Below are positions 43,902 to 52,695 of a stretch of DNA of 64,000 bases, one piece after another. Numbering within the stretch: the first letter of the stretch is position 1; each line of letters opens with the position of its first letter. The stretch comes from Variovorax sp. SG517 (GTDB taxonomy: Bacteria > Pseudomonadota > Gammaproteobacteria > Burkholderiales > Burkholderiaceae_C). A model generated the notes under the pieces. It made no database searches, was not told where the DNA came from, and worked only from the letters and a program-made list of their open reading frames with translations. The DNA is taken from positions 310,001-374,000 of the forward strand of contig NZ_JABMJG010000002.1 of assembly GCF_013376045.1 (NCBI RefSeq). The letters are read 5' to 3'. The position numbers were made by a program, and so were the translations under genes.

Positions 43902-45736
43902 GTACCAAGCAAATCCGCAATATCGCCATCATTGCCCACGTTGACCATGGCAAGACCACGATGGTCGACCAGTTGCTGCGCCAGTCGGGCACCTTCGCCG
44001 AGCACGAAAAAGTGGTCGACACCGTGATGGACAACAACGCGATCGAAAAGGAACGCGGCATCACCATCCTGGCCAAGAACTGCGCCGTGAGCTGGAAGGG
44101 CACGCACATCAACATCGTCGACACCCCCGGCCACGCGGACTTCGGCGGCGAGGTGGAGCGCGCTCTCTCGATGGTCGACGGCGTGCTGCTGCTCATCGAC
44201 GCCCAGGAAGGCCCGATGCCGCAGACCCGCTTCGTGACCAAGAAGGCGCTGGCGCTGGGCCTGAAGCCCATCGTCGTGGTCAACAAGGTCGACAAGCCGG
44301 GCGCGAACCCCGACAAGGTGGTCAACGCCGCCTTCGACCTGTTCGACAAGCTGGGCGCGACCGACGAGCAGCTCGACTTCCCGGTGGTGTACGCCTCGGG
44401 CATCAACGGCTGGTCCTCGCTGGAAGAGGGTGCGCAGGGCGAGCAGTGGGGCCCCGACATGTCGGCCCTGTTCGACACCATCCTGAAGCACGTTCCTTCG
44501 CAGAAGGGCGACCCGTCCGCGCCGCTGCAGCTGCAGATTTCCGCACTCGACTTCTCGACCTTCGTCGGCCGCATCGGCGTGGGCCGCATCAGCCAGGGCA
44601 CGCTCAAGCCCATGATGGACGTGCTGGTCATGGAAGGCCCTGACGGCAAGACCCTCAAGGGCCGCGTGAACCAGGTGCTGACCTTCCAGGGCCTGGACCG
44701 CGTGCAGGCCACCGAAGCAGGCCCCGGCGAAATCGTGCTGATCAACGGCATTGCCGACATCGGCATCGGCGTGACCGTCACCGACCCGGCCAACCCGGCG
44801 CCGCTGCCGATGCTGAAGGTCGACGAGCCCACGCTGACGATGAATTTCTGCGTCAACACCAGCCCCCTGGCTGGCCGCGAAGGCAAGTTCGTCACCAGCC
44901 GCCAGATCTGGGACCGCCTGCAGAAGGAACTGCAGCACAACGTCGCGCTGCGCGTGAACGAGACCAGCGAGGAAGGCGTGTTCGAAGTGATGGGCCGCGG
45001 TGAACTGCACCTGACCATCCTGCTGGAGAACATGCGCCGCGAAGGCTACGAAATGGCCGTGTCGAAGCCGCGCGTGGTGTTCCGCGAAATCAACGGCGAG
45101 CGCCACGAGCCTATCGAGCTCGTGACGGCCGACATCGAGGAAGGCCACCAGGGCGGCGTGATGCAAGCACTGGGCGAGCGCAAGGGCGAGCTGGTCAACA
45201 TGGAACCGGACGGCCGTGGCCGCGTGCGCCTCGAATACCGCATTCCGGCGCGCGGCCTGATCGGCTTCACGAACGAATTCCTGAACCTGACGCGCGGCTC
45301 GGGCCTCATCAGCAACATCTTCGACAGCTACGAGCCGCACAAGGGCGACATCGGCGGCCGCAAGAACGGCGTGCTGATCTCCATGGACGACGGTGAAATC
45401 TTCACCTACGCGCTGGGCAAGCTGGACGACCGCGGCCGCATGTTCGTGAAGGCGAACGACCCGGTGTACGAGGGCATGATCGTCGGCATCCACAGCCGCG
45501 ACAACGACCTGGTGGTGAACGCCACGCGCACCAAGCAGCTGACGAACTTCCGCGTCTCGGGCAAGGAAGACGCGATCAAGATCACGCCCCCGATCGAACT
45601 CACGCTCGAATACGGCGTGGAATTCATCGAGGACGACGAGCTGGTCGAGATCACGCCCAAGAGCGTGCGCCTGCGCAAGCGCTTCCTGAAGGAACACGAG
45701 CGCAAGCGCGCCAGCCGCGACCTGATGCAGGGCTGA
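43898..45736 (+). CDS. typA: Translational GTPase TypA/BipA
   Basis: BipA is a ribosome-associated GTPase important for 50S assembly at low temperature and for stress responses. The 612-residue protein starts [20 protein letters not shown], and the G domain carries [15 protein letters not shown] (switch I), [15 protein letters not shown] (G3) and [13 protein letters not shown] (G4). EF-G-like domains and the BipA-specific C-terminal domain follow, ending [19 protein letters not shown]. The ATG at 43898 overlaps truB, and the longer frame antisense to the window's other reading is rejected. Confidence 0.95.
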   Translation: MSTKQIRNIAIIAHVDHGKTTMVDQLLRQSGTFAEHEKVVDTVMDNNAIEKERGITILAKNCAVSWKGTHINIVDTPGHADFGGEVERALSMVDGVLLLIDAQEGPMPQTRFVTKKALALGLKPIVVVNKVDKPGANPDKVVNAAFDLFDKLGATDEQLDFPVVYASGINGWSSLEEGAQGEQWGPDMSALFDTILKHVPSQKGDPSAPLQLQISALDFSTFVGRIGVGRISQGTLKPMMDVLVMEGPDGKTLKGRVNQVLTFQGLDRVQATEAGPGEIVLINGIADIGIGVTVTDPANPAPLPMLKVDEPTLTMNFCVNTSPLAGREGKFVTSRQIWDRLQKELQHNVALRVNETSEEGVFEVMGRGELHLTILLENMRREGYEMAVSKPRVVFREINGERHEPIELVTADIEEGHQGGVMQALGERKGELVNMEPDGRGRVRLEYRIPARGLIGFTNEFLNLTRGSGLISNIFDSYEPHKGDIGGRKNGVLISMDDGEIFTYALGKLDDRGRMFVKANDPVYEGMIVGIHSRDNDLVVNATRTKQLTNFRVSGKEDAIKITPPIELTLEYGVEFIEDDELVEITPKSVRLRKRFLKEHERKRASRDLMQG

Positions 45737-45779
45737 TCGGGCGGCCGCCACCGAGGCACCGTTCTTTTCTTCTCCTTCA

Positions 45780-46697
45780 ATGCGCCTGACGCACGGCGGC
45801 GCCGTCTGGCTGATGGTCGTCGTGACCCTGATGTGGGGCACGGCGGGCGTCGTCACGCGGCATCTGGCGCAGGCGCACAGCTTCGAGATCACCTTCTGGC
45901 GCAGCCTCTTCACGACGCTGGCGCTGCTGGTGATCCTTCCGCTGTGGCGCGGACGCGCCGTGTTCTCCCAATTGCGCCGCGGCGGGCGCGAAATCTGGAT
46001 TTCCGGCGTGTGCTGGGCCGTGATGTTCACGGCCTTCATGGTCGCGCTCACGCTGGCTTCGACGGCCAGCGTGCTCGTCACCATGTCGCTCGGGCCGCTG
46101 TTCACCGCGCTGGCGGCGCGCTTCTTCATCGGGCACAGGCTGCCCGCGCGCACCTGGCTGGCCATCGTGGTCGCGGGGGCGGGCATCGGCTGGATGTACG
46201 GCACCCAGTTGGTGCAGGGCGGAGGCGGGTCGCTGGCGGGAACGCTGCTCGCGCTGTGCGTGCCGCTGGCCGGCGCTGCCAACTGGACCGTGGTGCAGCA
46301 TGCGCAGGCCAGGGGCCACAGGATCGACCTCGTGCCGGCGGTGCTCATCGGCGCGGTGATCACCGTGCTCTTCACGTTACCGCTTGCCTGGCCGTTCCAG
46401 GCCGGCGCGCGCGATCTTGGGCTGCTGGCCTTCCTGGGCGTGTTCCAGCTGGCCATTCCCTGCGTGCTATCGGTGCTGTGCGCGCAGGTGCTGAAGGCGC
46501 CCGAGGTTGCACTGCTGGCGCTGCTGGAGGTGATCTTCGGCATCGCGCTGGCCTGGATCGGCGCCGGCGAGCAGCCTGCGCCGAGCGTGTTGGCCGGGGG
46601 CGCACTGGTCATCGGTGCGCTGGTGTTCAACGAATTGCTGGCGCTGCGTGGGCGGCGCACCTCGGCGGCCGACACTGCGGTGCCGGGCGCGCACTGA
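45780..46697 (+). CDS. DMT-superfamily (EamA) transporter
   Basis: A 305-residue inner-membrane protein with about ten hydrophobic helices and two EamA repeats. The first repeat starts at VWLMVVVTLMWGTAGVVTRH, with FWRSLFTTLALLVILPLW, and the second at SLAGTLLALCVPLAGAANWT. The family exports metabolites such as amino acids; the substrate here is unknown. It lies 43 bases after typA and may be read with it. The convergent unknown gene ends 24 bases beyond its stop. Confidence 0.85.
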   Translation: MRLTHGGAVWLMVVVTLMWGTAGVVTRHLAQAHSFEITFWRSLFTTLALLVILPLWRGRAVFSQLRRGGREIWISGVCWAVMFTAFMVALTLASTASVLVTMSLGPLFTALAARFFIGHRLPARTWLAIVVAGAGIGWMYGTQLVQGGGGSLAGTLLALCVPLAGAANWTVVQHAQARGHRIDLVPAVLIGAVITVLFTLPLAWPFQAGARDLGLLAFLGVFQLAIPCVLSVLCAQVLKAPEVALLALLEVIFGIALAWIGAGEQPAPSVLAGGALVIGALVFNELLALRGRRTSAADTAVPGAH

Positions 46698-46721
46698 CGT
46701 GCTGAAGTCTGGCGCGCCGAG

Positions 46722-48161
46722 CTACTGCTGGATGCTCGTGTCCGGTGCGCCCGTGCCAGCCATGCCGGCCATGCCAGCCATACGGGCCTCGAGCACCCTG
46801 CGCATGAAGGTCTGCGCGAAATCGTCGCCGACGCGCCAGTTGCCGTTGTCCTCCACGAACGTGAATTCGCCTCTCACCGGCAGCGAGCCGTCGCCGCCGG
46901 TAAGGGCTCCCAGCAGGCTGTCGTTGTATTCGACGACCAGCGGGCAGGCGTGGCCCGTGCCGTCCTCGAGCTTTCGGCAGGGGCCCGTGGGTTCGATCTC
47001 GGCGATCTCGCGCGAGCGGTTCGGGTCCTTGCGTACCAGGCCCGGCTCGGTGCGCGGGCGCATGCGGGCGGCCGAGGCGGCCCGGGCCGCTCCGAGCGGG
47101 GCAGCGCCTTCGCGGAATGCCTTCTCCATCGCCATGCGGCCGATGGGCTCGGCGTTGTAGAGCGGCCTGCCGTCGGCATCGAGGTTGCCGAAGCGGGCCT
47201 GGACGATGGCCACGTCCGCGCCGCGGACCACCATCTCGTCGCCCTTGGCTTCCGTGGGACCGATGGTGTAGGCCATCGGCTCCTTGCTGTCGCCTTGCGT
47301 CATGACCGCCATGCAGCCGCGCACGCGCTCCGGCTTGAGATAGCCGACCTCGCGCAGGCTGCTCACGGATGGCGTCTCGATCACGGCGCCGCCGTTCGGG
47401 TCGAGGCGGCGCATGCGCACGTCCATGCTCACGCGGCGCATCAGGCTGTCGAGCGTCTTGCGCGTGGATGCAGCGTCGCAGGCCGGCACGCTCGCCGGGG
47501 CGAACGCATACCAGCCGATGCCGCCGCCGATCACCGCCACGGTCGCCAGGAATTTCCACGCGCCGATGCGCCGGCTGCGCTGCGCACGCGCCTGCCACGC
47601 CCTGGCGGCTTGCTCGTCGGCTTCGACCAGGGCTTGTGCCTCGGCCACGATGCGGGCGCGCTCGACGGCCGTGGCTAAGGCCGGCTCGGCCGCGACCTGG
47701 GCACGCAGGGCCTCGAAGCCTTCTTTTTCGAGCGGGCCCTCGGTTGCAAGCCAGGCCAGCGTGGCCACGGGGGAGGCGGCAACGCTGCCCACGACCGGTG
47801 TTTCGGCCAGCGCCATGTCGCGCGTCTCGGCATCGATCAGGGCGTCCTTGAAGAGCGCGTCGATGGCCTCGTGCGTGATGCCCTGCTCGGCCAGTTCGAC
47901 GAGATCGTCGGCATCGATGGCGGTGTCGGCCGCGTCGTCCGCATGAGGGGCGTCGTCGGCGATGCTGTCGAGCGCTGCGTTCTGCTCGTCCTCGGTCATC
48001 AGCCCCCGCACGCGCATCCATGCCAGCGCGTGGGCCGGGCTCGGCAGCGGCGGAAAGGAGGATGCCTCGGGGTGCGCACGTGCGGCGTCGTGCTGTGCGT
48101 CGGTGATGAGGCCCTGGGTCAGCAGGGCGAGGAACGCGTCCGGGTTGGCGTCTGGCGTCAT
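46722..48161 (-). CDS. Hypothetical single-pass membrane protein with repeated N-terminal domain
   Basis: A 479-residue protein of unknown function. Residues 1-190 are acidic and helical and contain an internal repeat: PAHALAWMRVRGLMTEDEQN resembles PVATLAWLATEGPLEKEGFE about 85 residues later. A basic stretch (ARAQRSRRIGAWK) precedes one membrane helix (FLATVAVIGGGIGWYAFAP, about 203-221). The C-terminal half, probably periplasmic, has several Cys (CDAAST, GCMAVMT, CRKLEDGTGHAC) and ends in MAGMAGMAGTG, encoded by three near-identical 9-base units at 46754-46782. No enzyme motif is visible. It is monocistronic. Confidence 0.7.
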   Translation of the reverse strand: MTPDANPDAFLALLTQGLITDAQHDAARAHPEASSFPPLPSPAHALAWMRVRGLMTEDEQNAALDSIADDAPHADDAADTAIDADDLVELAEQGITHEAIDALFKDALIDAETRDMALAETPVVGSVAASPVATLAWLATEGPLEKEGFEALRAQVAAEPALATAVERARIVAEAQALVEADEQAARAWQARAQRSRRIGAWKFLATVAVIGGGIGWYAFAPASVPACDAASTRKTLDSLMRRVSMDVRMRRLDPNGGAVIETPSVSSLREVGYLKPERVRGCMAVMTQGDSKEPMAYTIGPTEAKGDEMVVRGADVAIVQARFGNLDADGRPLYNAEPIGRMAMEKAFREGAAPLGAARAASAARMRPRTEPGLVRKDPNRSREIAEIEPTGPCRKLEDGTGHACPLVVEYNDSLLGALTGGDGSLPVRGEFTFVEDNGNWRVGDDFAQTFMRRVLEARMAGMAGMAGTGAPDTSIQQ

Positions 48162-48256
48162 GCGGGGGATTCTGCCGTGGGCGGTGCCGTTGCCGTACCG
48201 GGGAAACCGGCAGGAGCATCAGGGAAGGGCTGGAATGGCAGCAAAGGGCGGAAAAG

Positions 48257-48280
48257 AAAAAACGCCGGCGGGTGCCGGCG
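48257..48280 (-). terminator. Intrinsic terminator after the COG4315 lipoprotein gene
   Basis: On the minus strand CGCCGGC (complement of 48274-48280), 4-base loop, GCCGGCG (complement of 48263-48269), then a T run (complement of 48257-48262). It lies 36 bases past the stop codon. Confidence 0.85.
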
Positions 48281-48315
48281 TTTCGGAGTCTTCAGGTCCG
48301 CAGACGATCAAGGGA

Positions 48316-48711
48316 TCAGGGACGGGCGAGCTTCCAGGCGCCGTTGGCGAAGCCGTCGCCGGTCTTGTCGCCGGGCTTGGCGTCCTTGGCCCAGTAGTAC
48401 AGCGGCCAGCCCTTGTAGGCCCATTGGCGCTTGCCGTCTTCGCGGATGATGATGGTGTAGCCGCCCATGGGCTTGGCTGCGTCCGCCACGCCGAGCGGGG
48501 GCCAGTTGGCAGCGCATTGGCCGTTGCAGGCCGAGGTGCCGGCACCGGCGGTGTCCTTGGCGAAGGTGTACAGCGTCATGCCGTTCGGTCCGACCAGCAC
48601 GCCGTCGGCGGTGCGGGTGGGCGTGTCGGGTGCGCTTGCGGTCTTGTTGGACATGCTGCCGCAGCCGGCAAGCAGGGCCGCCGCGAGGATCGAGGCGCTG
48701 AGCAATTTCAT
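48316..48711 (-). CDS. COG4315-type lipoprotein with Yx(F/W)xxD repeats
   Basis: A 131-residue predicted outer- or inner-membrane lipoprotein; the signal peptide ends in the lipobox LLAGC (Cys17). The mature domain contains two copies of the family motif: YTFAKD and, later, YYWAKD, separated by the Cys pair in SACNGQCAANWPPL. This is the COG4315 family, of unknown function. It is a close paralog of the protein at 50213-50581. It lies 93 bases downstream of the anti-sigma gene and has a good Shine-Dalgarno (GAAGGAG). It ends at a strong terminator. Confidence 0.85.
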   Translation of the reverse strand: MKLLSASILAAALLAGCGSMSNKTASAPDTPTRTADGVLVGPNGMTLYTFAKDTAGAGTSACNGQCAANWPPLGVADAAKPMGGYTIIIREDGKRQWAYKGWPLYYWAKDAKPGDKTGDGFANGAWKLARP

Positions 48712-48804
48712 GCAGTTTCTCCTTCGGTTGAAAAATCGCGAAAACCTTGCCGGCGGCTGGATGCCGGCCAGGGTGATTGCGCGAACAGGCAGTTTATGCG
48801 GTCG

Positions 48805-49647
48805 CTACGACAAATCGCGGTAGGCGAGCGTCGCGAGTTTGAGCAAAAGGTCGCGCGGCAGCTTGCCGGCGATGGCGTAGCCGAATCCCTGGTCCACCCA
48901 GTAGAAGCTCGGCACGGGACCTTCGGAGGCGAAGCGGAAGGCCGTTTCGTTGGCCGAAGGCGCCGTCTTCGAGGCCCCGGCGGCGCGGGCGTCGAGGGTG
49001 CCGATGTAGAGCGTCACGCGCTCGCCGGCGGCGTCCTCGAACATGAACTGCGCGCGCGCGCCGGTCTCGCCGGGCAGCAGGCGTCCACCGACCAGCGTGT
49101 AGCCCAGGCTGGAGAGGTCGGGCACCTTCAGCGGACGGTCCAGGCGCCTGGAGAGCCACTGCACCAGGTGCTGCTGCTCGGACGCGGCCACTTCCACGGG
49201 ATGCCTTTTCTCGGGCGTGTAGACGACGTGCGCGATCGACGCGTCGTGCACGAACTCGCGCACGGCAGGCGCACGGGCAAGCTGGGTGCCGGCGCTCGGC
49301 GCGGATCGCTGGGCCCATTGCGCATTCCCGAGCCACCCGGCGGCGAAGGCGACCAGCAGGCCGGCCGCCAGGCCGCCCCAGCGCATCCACGAGCTGCGTT
49401 GCTGCGTCCGGCGTGGCTGGCGGCGGTCGAGTGCGCCCAGCAGCGGCGTTGGGATAGGGCCGTCGAGCAGCTCGCCGTGCAGCCGGCGCAGCGAGTCGCG
49501 CTGCGTGTGCCAGGCCGCGACCCTGGCGGCAATTTCGGGATCGCGCGCGATCGCTTCCTCGACCGCGTCATGGCGATCCGGAGGCAGCTGGCCGTCGACC
49601 CAGGCGTGCAGTTCGTCGTCGGTAGGGGGTGGGGCAGGGCGCTTCAT
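48805..49647 (-). CDS. Membrane-bound anti-sigma factor
   Basis: A 280-residue predicted anti-sigma factor for the ECF sigma encoded 16 bases upstream. The N-terminal cytoplasmic domain (DDELHAWVDGQLPPDRHDAV) matches RseA/FecR-like anti-sigma helices and has no HxxxCxxC zinc motif. One membrane helix lies at residues 89-107, followed by a periplasmic domain with FVHDASIAHVVYTPEKRHPV and LGYTLVGGRLLPGETGARAQF. The pairing of the two genes is the main support for the role. It lies in the ECF/COG4315 locus. Confidence 0.82.
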   Translation of the reverse strand: MKRPAPPPTDDELHAWVDGQLPPDRHDAVEEAIARDPEIAARVAAWHTQRDSLRRLHGELLDGPIPTPLLGALDRRQPRRTQQRSSWMRWGGLAAGLLVAFAAGWLGNAQWAQRSAPSAGTQLARAPAVREFVHDASIAHVVYTPEKRHPVEVAASEQQHLVQWLSRRLDRPLKVPDLSSLGYTLVGGRLLPGETGARAQFMFEDAAGERVTLYIGTLDARAAGASKTAPSANETAFRFASEGPVPSFYWVDQGFGYAIAGKLPRDLLLKLATLAYRDLS

Positions 49648-49663
49648 GATGCTGCGGCGGTTT

Positions 49664-50179
49664 TCACTTGAGGCGGCGCAGGCCGGGGCGAACGGCGGGC
49701 GATGCGCCGTCCATCAGTTCCTGCAGCCGCACGCGGGCACGCGACAGGCGCGACATCACCGTGCCGACCGGAACGCCGAGCACCCTGGCGACTTCGGCAT
49801 ACGACAGGTCTTCGAGCGTCACCAGCAGCAGCACGGCGCGCTGCTCTTCGGGCAACTGCATGAGACAGCGCTGCAGGTCGATGCCGGCGCCCTGGTCGCG
49901 GCCCGAGTCGGCGATGCCCTGCACCTCCTGGGCTACCTCGTCGAGCGGAACCACGGCGTGGGGTGCAGGCGTGCGGCGCACCTGGCTCGCGAAGATGTTG
50001 TGCATGACGGTGAAGAGCCACGCCCGCAGGTCGCTGCCCACCACCCACAGGCGCCACTTGCTGCAGGCGCGCTCCAGCGTGTCCTGCACCAGGTCGTCCG
50101 CCGCCCACGCGTTGCCCGTGAGCGCCCGCGCATAGCGGCGCAGGCTCGGGATGTGTTCGATCAGCAGGCGGGCGTCCAT
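49664..50179 (-). CDS. ECF-family RNA polymerase sigma factor
   Basis: A 171-residue sigma-70 family ECF protein. Region 2 (about residues 8-72) contains LLIEHIPSLRRYARALTGNA, AADDLVQDTLERA and LRAWLFTVMHNIF. Region 4 (about 105-155) contains RCLMQLPEEQRAVLLLVTLE and YAEVARVLGVPVGTVMSRLS. It is followed 16 bases later by the anti-sigma gene and preceded 33 bases upstream by a COG4315 gene. The likely target is the ECF-type promoter in front of that gene, which would make the locus self-regulating. Confidence 0.92.
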   Translation of the reverse strand: MDARLLIEHIPSLRRYARALTGNAWAADDLVQDTLERACSKWRLWVVGSDLRAWLFTVMHNIFASQVRRTPAPHAVVPLDEVAQEVQGIADSGRDQGAGIDLQRCLMQLPEEQRAVLLLVTLEDLSYAEVARVLGVPVGTVMSRLSRARVRLQELMDGASPAVRPGLRRLK

Positions 50180-50212
50180 GGGGCGAAGGGCGAAGGGGGA
50201 AAGGCCGGCGGA

Positions 50213-50581
50213 TCAGGGCTTGGCGGTCTTCCAGGTGCCGTTGACGCCGTCGCCGGTCTTGTCGCCGGGCTTGATGTCCTTGGCCCAGTAGTACAGCGGC
50301 CAGCCCTTGGCGGCCCATTGCTTCTTGCCGTCGTCGCGCGTGACGATGGTGAAGTCGCCGCCGGGCTTGTCGCCGTCGGCCGCCATGAAGGGCGGCCAGT
50401 TGGTGGCGCAGGCGCCGTTGCAAACCGACTTGCCGCTGCCGGCGGTGTCCTTGTCGAATGTGTAGAGCGTCATGCCGTTCGGCCCCACGAGGGCGCCGTC
50501 GGCGGGCTTGGGCTGGGCGAAGGCGGGAAGCGCGAGAACGGCGCTCAGCAGGACGGCGGAAGATGCGCGGAAAGGCGACAT
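50213..50581 (-). CDS. COG4315-type secreted protein with Yx(F/W)xxD repeats
   Basis: A 122-residue paralog of the lipoprotein at 48316-48711. It keeps YTFDKD, the Cys pair in SVCNGACATNWPPF, and YYWAKD, but its signal peptide (SSAVLLSAVLALPAFAQ) has an ordinary cleavage site and no lipobox Cys, so it should be soluble in the periplasm. The two mature domains align over about 95 residues. It is the first gene of a run leading to the sigma and anti-sigma genes and has an ECF-type promoter upstream. The function is unknown. Confidence 0.85.
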   Translation of the reverse strand: MSPFRASSAVLLSAVLALPAFAQPKPADGALVGPNGMTLYTFDKDTAGSGKSVCNGACATNWPPFMAADGDKPGGDFTIVTRDDGKKQWAAKGWPLYYWAKDIKPGDKTGDGVNGTWKTAKP

Positions 50582-50631
50582 GGAAGAACTCCTTGTTGGT
50601 GGCGCCACCGGGGCTTCCGGTGACAACCGCA

Positions 50632-50659
50632 CAAACGCCCGCGGCGCGGCTTTTATTCC
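50632..50659 (-). promoter_or_regulatory. Candidate ECF-type promoter of the COG4315-sigma-anti-sigma operon
   Basis: On the minus strand GGAATA (complement of 50654-50659) and CGTTTG (complement of 50632-50637) are separated by 16 bases. This is the GGAAT-N16-CGTT form recognised by many ECF sigma factors. It lies 51 bases before the ATG of the first gene. The match was found by eye and not scored. Confidence 0.6.
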
Positions 50660-50681
50660 ATCGCCCGCAAAAAAAGATTCT

Positions 50682-51158
50682 TCAGCGGTTGCGGCTCTTC
50701 ATCGCACGCTCGACCTCGCGCTTGCCTTCGCGATCCTTGATGGTGTCGCGCTTGTCGTGTTCGGCCTTGCCCTTGGCCAGCGCGATCTCGCACTTCACCT
50801 TGCCGGCCTTCCAGTGCAGGTTGAGCGGCACCAGCGTGTAGCCCTTCTGCTCGACCTTGCCAATCAGGCGGCGGATCTCGTCCTTCTTCAGCAGCAGCTT
50901 CTTGGTGCGGACCGAGTCGGGGTTGACGTGCGTGGAAGCGCTCTTGAGCGGATTGATCTGGCAGCCCAGCACGAAAAGCTCGCCGTTGCGGATCACCACG
51001 TAGCCGTCGGTGAGCTGCACCTTGCCTTCGCGCAGAGACTTGACTTCCCAGCCTTCGAGGACCATGCCGGCCTCGAAGCGCTCTTCGAAGAAATAGTTGT
51101 ACGCGGCCTTCTTGTTGTCGGCGATGCGGGAGGAGGTATCTTGTTTCTTGGTGGCCAT
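50682..51158 (-). CDS. smpB: SsrA-binding protein SmpB
   Basis: SmpB delivers tmRNA to stalled ribosomes. The 158-residue protein has the conserved core: [40 protein letters not shown], and [20 protein letters not shown], followed by [20 protein letters not shown] and the basic C-terminal tail ([20 protein letters not shown], then ERAMKSRNR). The ATG at 51158 is chosen because the upstream frame runs antisense to ratA. It is divergent from ratA with 63 bases between. Confidence 0.95.
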   Translation of the reverse strand: MATKKQDTSSRIADNKKAAYNYFFEERFEAGMVLEGWEVKSLREGKVQLTDGYVVIRNGELFVLGCQINPLKSASTHVNPDSVRTKKLLLKKDEIRRLIGKVEQKGYTLVPLNLHWKAGKVKCEIALAKGKAEHDKRDTIKDREGKREVERAMKSRNR

Positions 51159-51190
51159 GACTCGGGAATATGGGGGCTGCATGGCTTCAA

Positions 51191-51196
51191 TACAAT
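51191..51196 (+). promoter_or_regulatory. Candidate -10 element of ratA
   Basis: TACAAT (5/6) lies 25 bases before the ratA ATG in the 63-base divergent gap with smpB, giving a leader of about 19 bases. The same TACAATCCGTC string occurs before guaB. No clear -35 was found. Confidence 0.4.
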
Positions 51197-51221
51197 CCGT
51201 CGCGCACGCTGTGCCGATTCT

Positions 51222-51668
51222 ATGAAAACAGTCAACAAGTCCGTCCTCATCTGGTACAGCGCCGAAGAGATGTATGCGCTGGTCACCGACGTGGCCAAAT
51301 ATCCGCAGTTCCTTCCGTGGTGCGACAAGTCCCGCGTCATCGAGGAGGACGAGGCCGGCATGACGGCCGAAGTCGGCCTCGCTTTCGCCGGGCTGCACCA
51401 GAGCTTCACCACCCGCAACACCCATGTTCCGGGGCGCGAGGTGCAGCTGAAGCTGGTTGACGGCCCGTTCTCCAACCTCGACGGCAAGTGGAAATTCACG
51501 CCCGTGGGAGAAGAGGGCGAACGCGCCTGCCGCGTCGAGCTGCATCTGAGCTATGGCTTCAGCAACTTCGCCCTGCAGGCGCTCGTGGGCCCCGTGTTCG
51601 ACACCATCGCTTCCAGCCTGGTCGAGGCCTTCGTCAAGCGCGCCGAGCACGTCTACGGTTCGCCCTGA
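51222..51668 (+). CDS. ratA: RatA/COQ10-family protein
   Basis: A 148-residue START/polyketide-cyclase-like lipid-binding protein. It has [37 protein letters not shown], the central [20 protein letters not shown], and the C-terminal [20 protein letters not shown]. The family includes mitochondrial Coq10, a ubiquinone-binding protein, and E. coli RatA, reported to block 70S assembly. With rnfH 5 bases downstream it forms the ratA-rnfH pair common in proteobacteria, next to smpB. Confidence 0.9.
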   Translation: MKTVNKSVLIWYSAEEMYALVTDVAKYPQFLPWCDKSRVIEEDEAGMTAEVGLAFAGLHQSFTTRNTHVPGREVQLKLVDGPFSNLDGKWKFTPVGEEGERACRVELHLSYGFSNFALQALVGPVFDTIASSLVEAFVKRAEHVYGSP

Positions 51669-51673
51669 TCCCG

Positions 51674-52012
51674 ATGACCATCGAGGTCACGCTGAGTTGC
51701 TCCCCCGCGGCACGCGAGGTGTTCGAGCAGGTGCTGCATCTCCCGGCTGACGCGACGCTGGCCGACGCCGTCCGGGCCAGCGATCTTTCGCAACGTTTCC
51801 CGGAACTGGATTGGCGCCATGCCATGACGCCGGGCATCTGGGGCAAGGCCGTCGAGTGGGATCAGGCGTTGAAGGACGGCGACCGTGTCGAGCTGTGCCG
51901 GCCGCTCAAGGTTGATCCGAAGGTGGCGCGCCGGGAGCGCTTCCAGCGGCAGGGCGCCAGGGGAACCGGCCTGTTCGCCAACCGCCGCAAGGGCGGCAAG
52001 GCCGGCTACTGA
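51674..52012 (+). CDS. rnfH: RnfH family ubiquitin-fold protein
   Basis: A 112-residue small protein of the RnfH family. It begins [20 protein letters not shown], then [18 protein letters not shown] and [20 protein letters not shown] with [17 protein letters not shown], the usual RnfH end. The basic Gly-rich tail ([10 protein letters not shown]) extends a little beyond. RnfH is a beta-grasp protein of unclear role, often paired with ratA. The ATG at 51674 lies 5 bases after ratA, indicating coupling. Confidence 0.88.
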   Translation: MTIEVTLSCSPAAREVFEQVLHLPADATLADAVRASDLSQRFPELDWRHAMTPGIWGKAVEWDQALKDGDRVELCRPLKVDPKVARRERFQRQGARGTGLFANRRKGGKAGY

Positions 52013-52034
52013 GTGGAGAGCGGCTGGCTGCTTG

Positions 52035-52568
52035 CTACTTGCAGTCGCTGCTGATGACGTCCTGAATGCGCTTCTGCTCGGCAGCGCGGGCGGCGTCGTC
52101 CATGATTTCGCGCTCGCCCTTGGCATTGACCCGCGCGAGGCGGATGCCGCTGTCGACCGTGGCCTTGCTCTGGCGGGCGAGGGCGCAGTTGTCGGCCTTC
52201 GCCTTTGCGACCTTGGCTTGCTCCTCGGCCTGCTTGGCCTTCTGTTCGGCTTCGGCCTTCTTGGTCTTTTCCTCGAGCTCCTTGTCGACGCCGGTGGGCT
52301 TCGGGGCTGCGGCAGCCTTCGGCGCGGCAGCGGGGGCGTCGGCGGTGCCTTCCGCGGCGGGCGGAGCGTCGACGTTCGGATTGGCGGTGGAACGCGCCGC
52401 CGGCGGCGGGCCCACGCGGCGCAGGATGTTCTTCTCGGGCACGTCGGGCGGCGGAGCTCGGTCGCTGTAGACCTTCTTGCCGTTCTTGTCGATCCATTGC
52501 CATTGAGCGCTCGCCGAAAGCGGCAGCGCAACGACACATCCCAGTACCAGCCAGTGCACGAATTTCAT
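52035..52568 (-). CDS. DUF4124 domain secreted protein
   Basis: A 177-residue exported protein. A signal peptide (KFVHWLVLGCVVALPLSASA) precedes the DUF4124 domain, with QWQWIDKNGKKVYSDRAPPP and DVPEKNILRR (about residues 22-52). A Pro/Ala linker, then a long charged helix (residues about 92-125, KELEEKTKKAEAEQKAKQAE), and a C-terminal part with Cys pair (NCALAR and SDCK). The function is unknown. It is convergent with rnfH and divergent from guaB. Confidence 0.85.
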   Translation of the reverse strand: MKFVHWLVLGCVVALPLSASAQWQWIDKNGKKVYSDRAPPPDVPEKNILRRVGPPPAARSTANPNVDAPPAAEGTADAPAAAPKAAAAPKPTGVDKELEEKTKKAEAEQKAKQAEEQAKVAKAKADNCALARQSKATVDSGIRLARVNAKGEREIMDDAARAAEQKRIQDVISSDCK

Positions 52569-52641
52569 CCCTGAAGTTTAGCCGGGCCTTACTTTTTGCA
52601 ACATCCGGGTTCGGTGCTTTTGCAACGCTGAAATTGCCCCG

Positions 52642-52674
52642 GGCCGGCAAACCGGCCGGAGGCCTCGTTACAAT
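52642..52674 (+). promoter_or_regulatory. guaB promoter -10 preceded by a GC-rich hairpin
   Basis: TACAAT at 52669-52674 is a good -10, giving a leader of about 15 bases to the guaB ATG at 52696. A perfect inverted repeat GGCCGG (52642-52647), loop CAAA, CCGGCC (52652-52657) covers the -35 position, so no -35 consensus is present and the palindrome may be an operator. Confidence 0.45.
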
Positions 52675-52695
52675 CCGTCTTTTGGAGCCTCACCC

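Noticed and set aside
50606..50622. Hairpin CACCGG/CCGGTG upstream of the COG4315 gene as a terminator of smpB
   Set aside because: The 6-bp stem has no T tract on the minus strand and lies between the ECF-type promoter and the start codon, so a leader structure is more likely.
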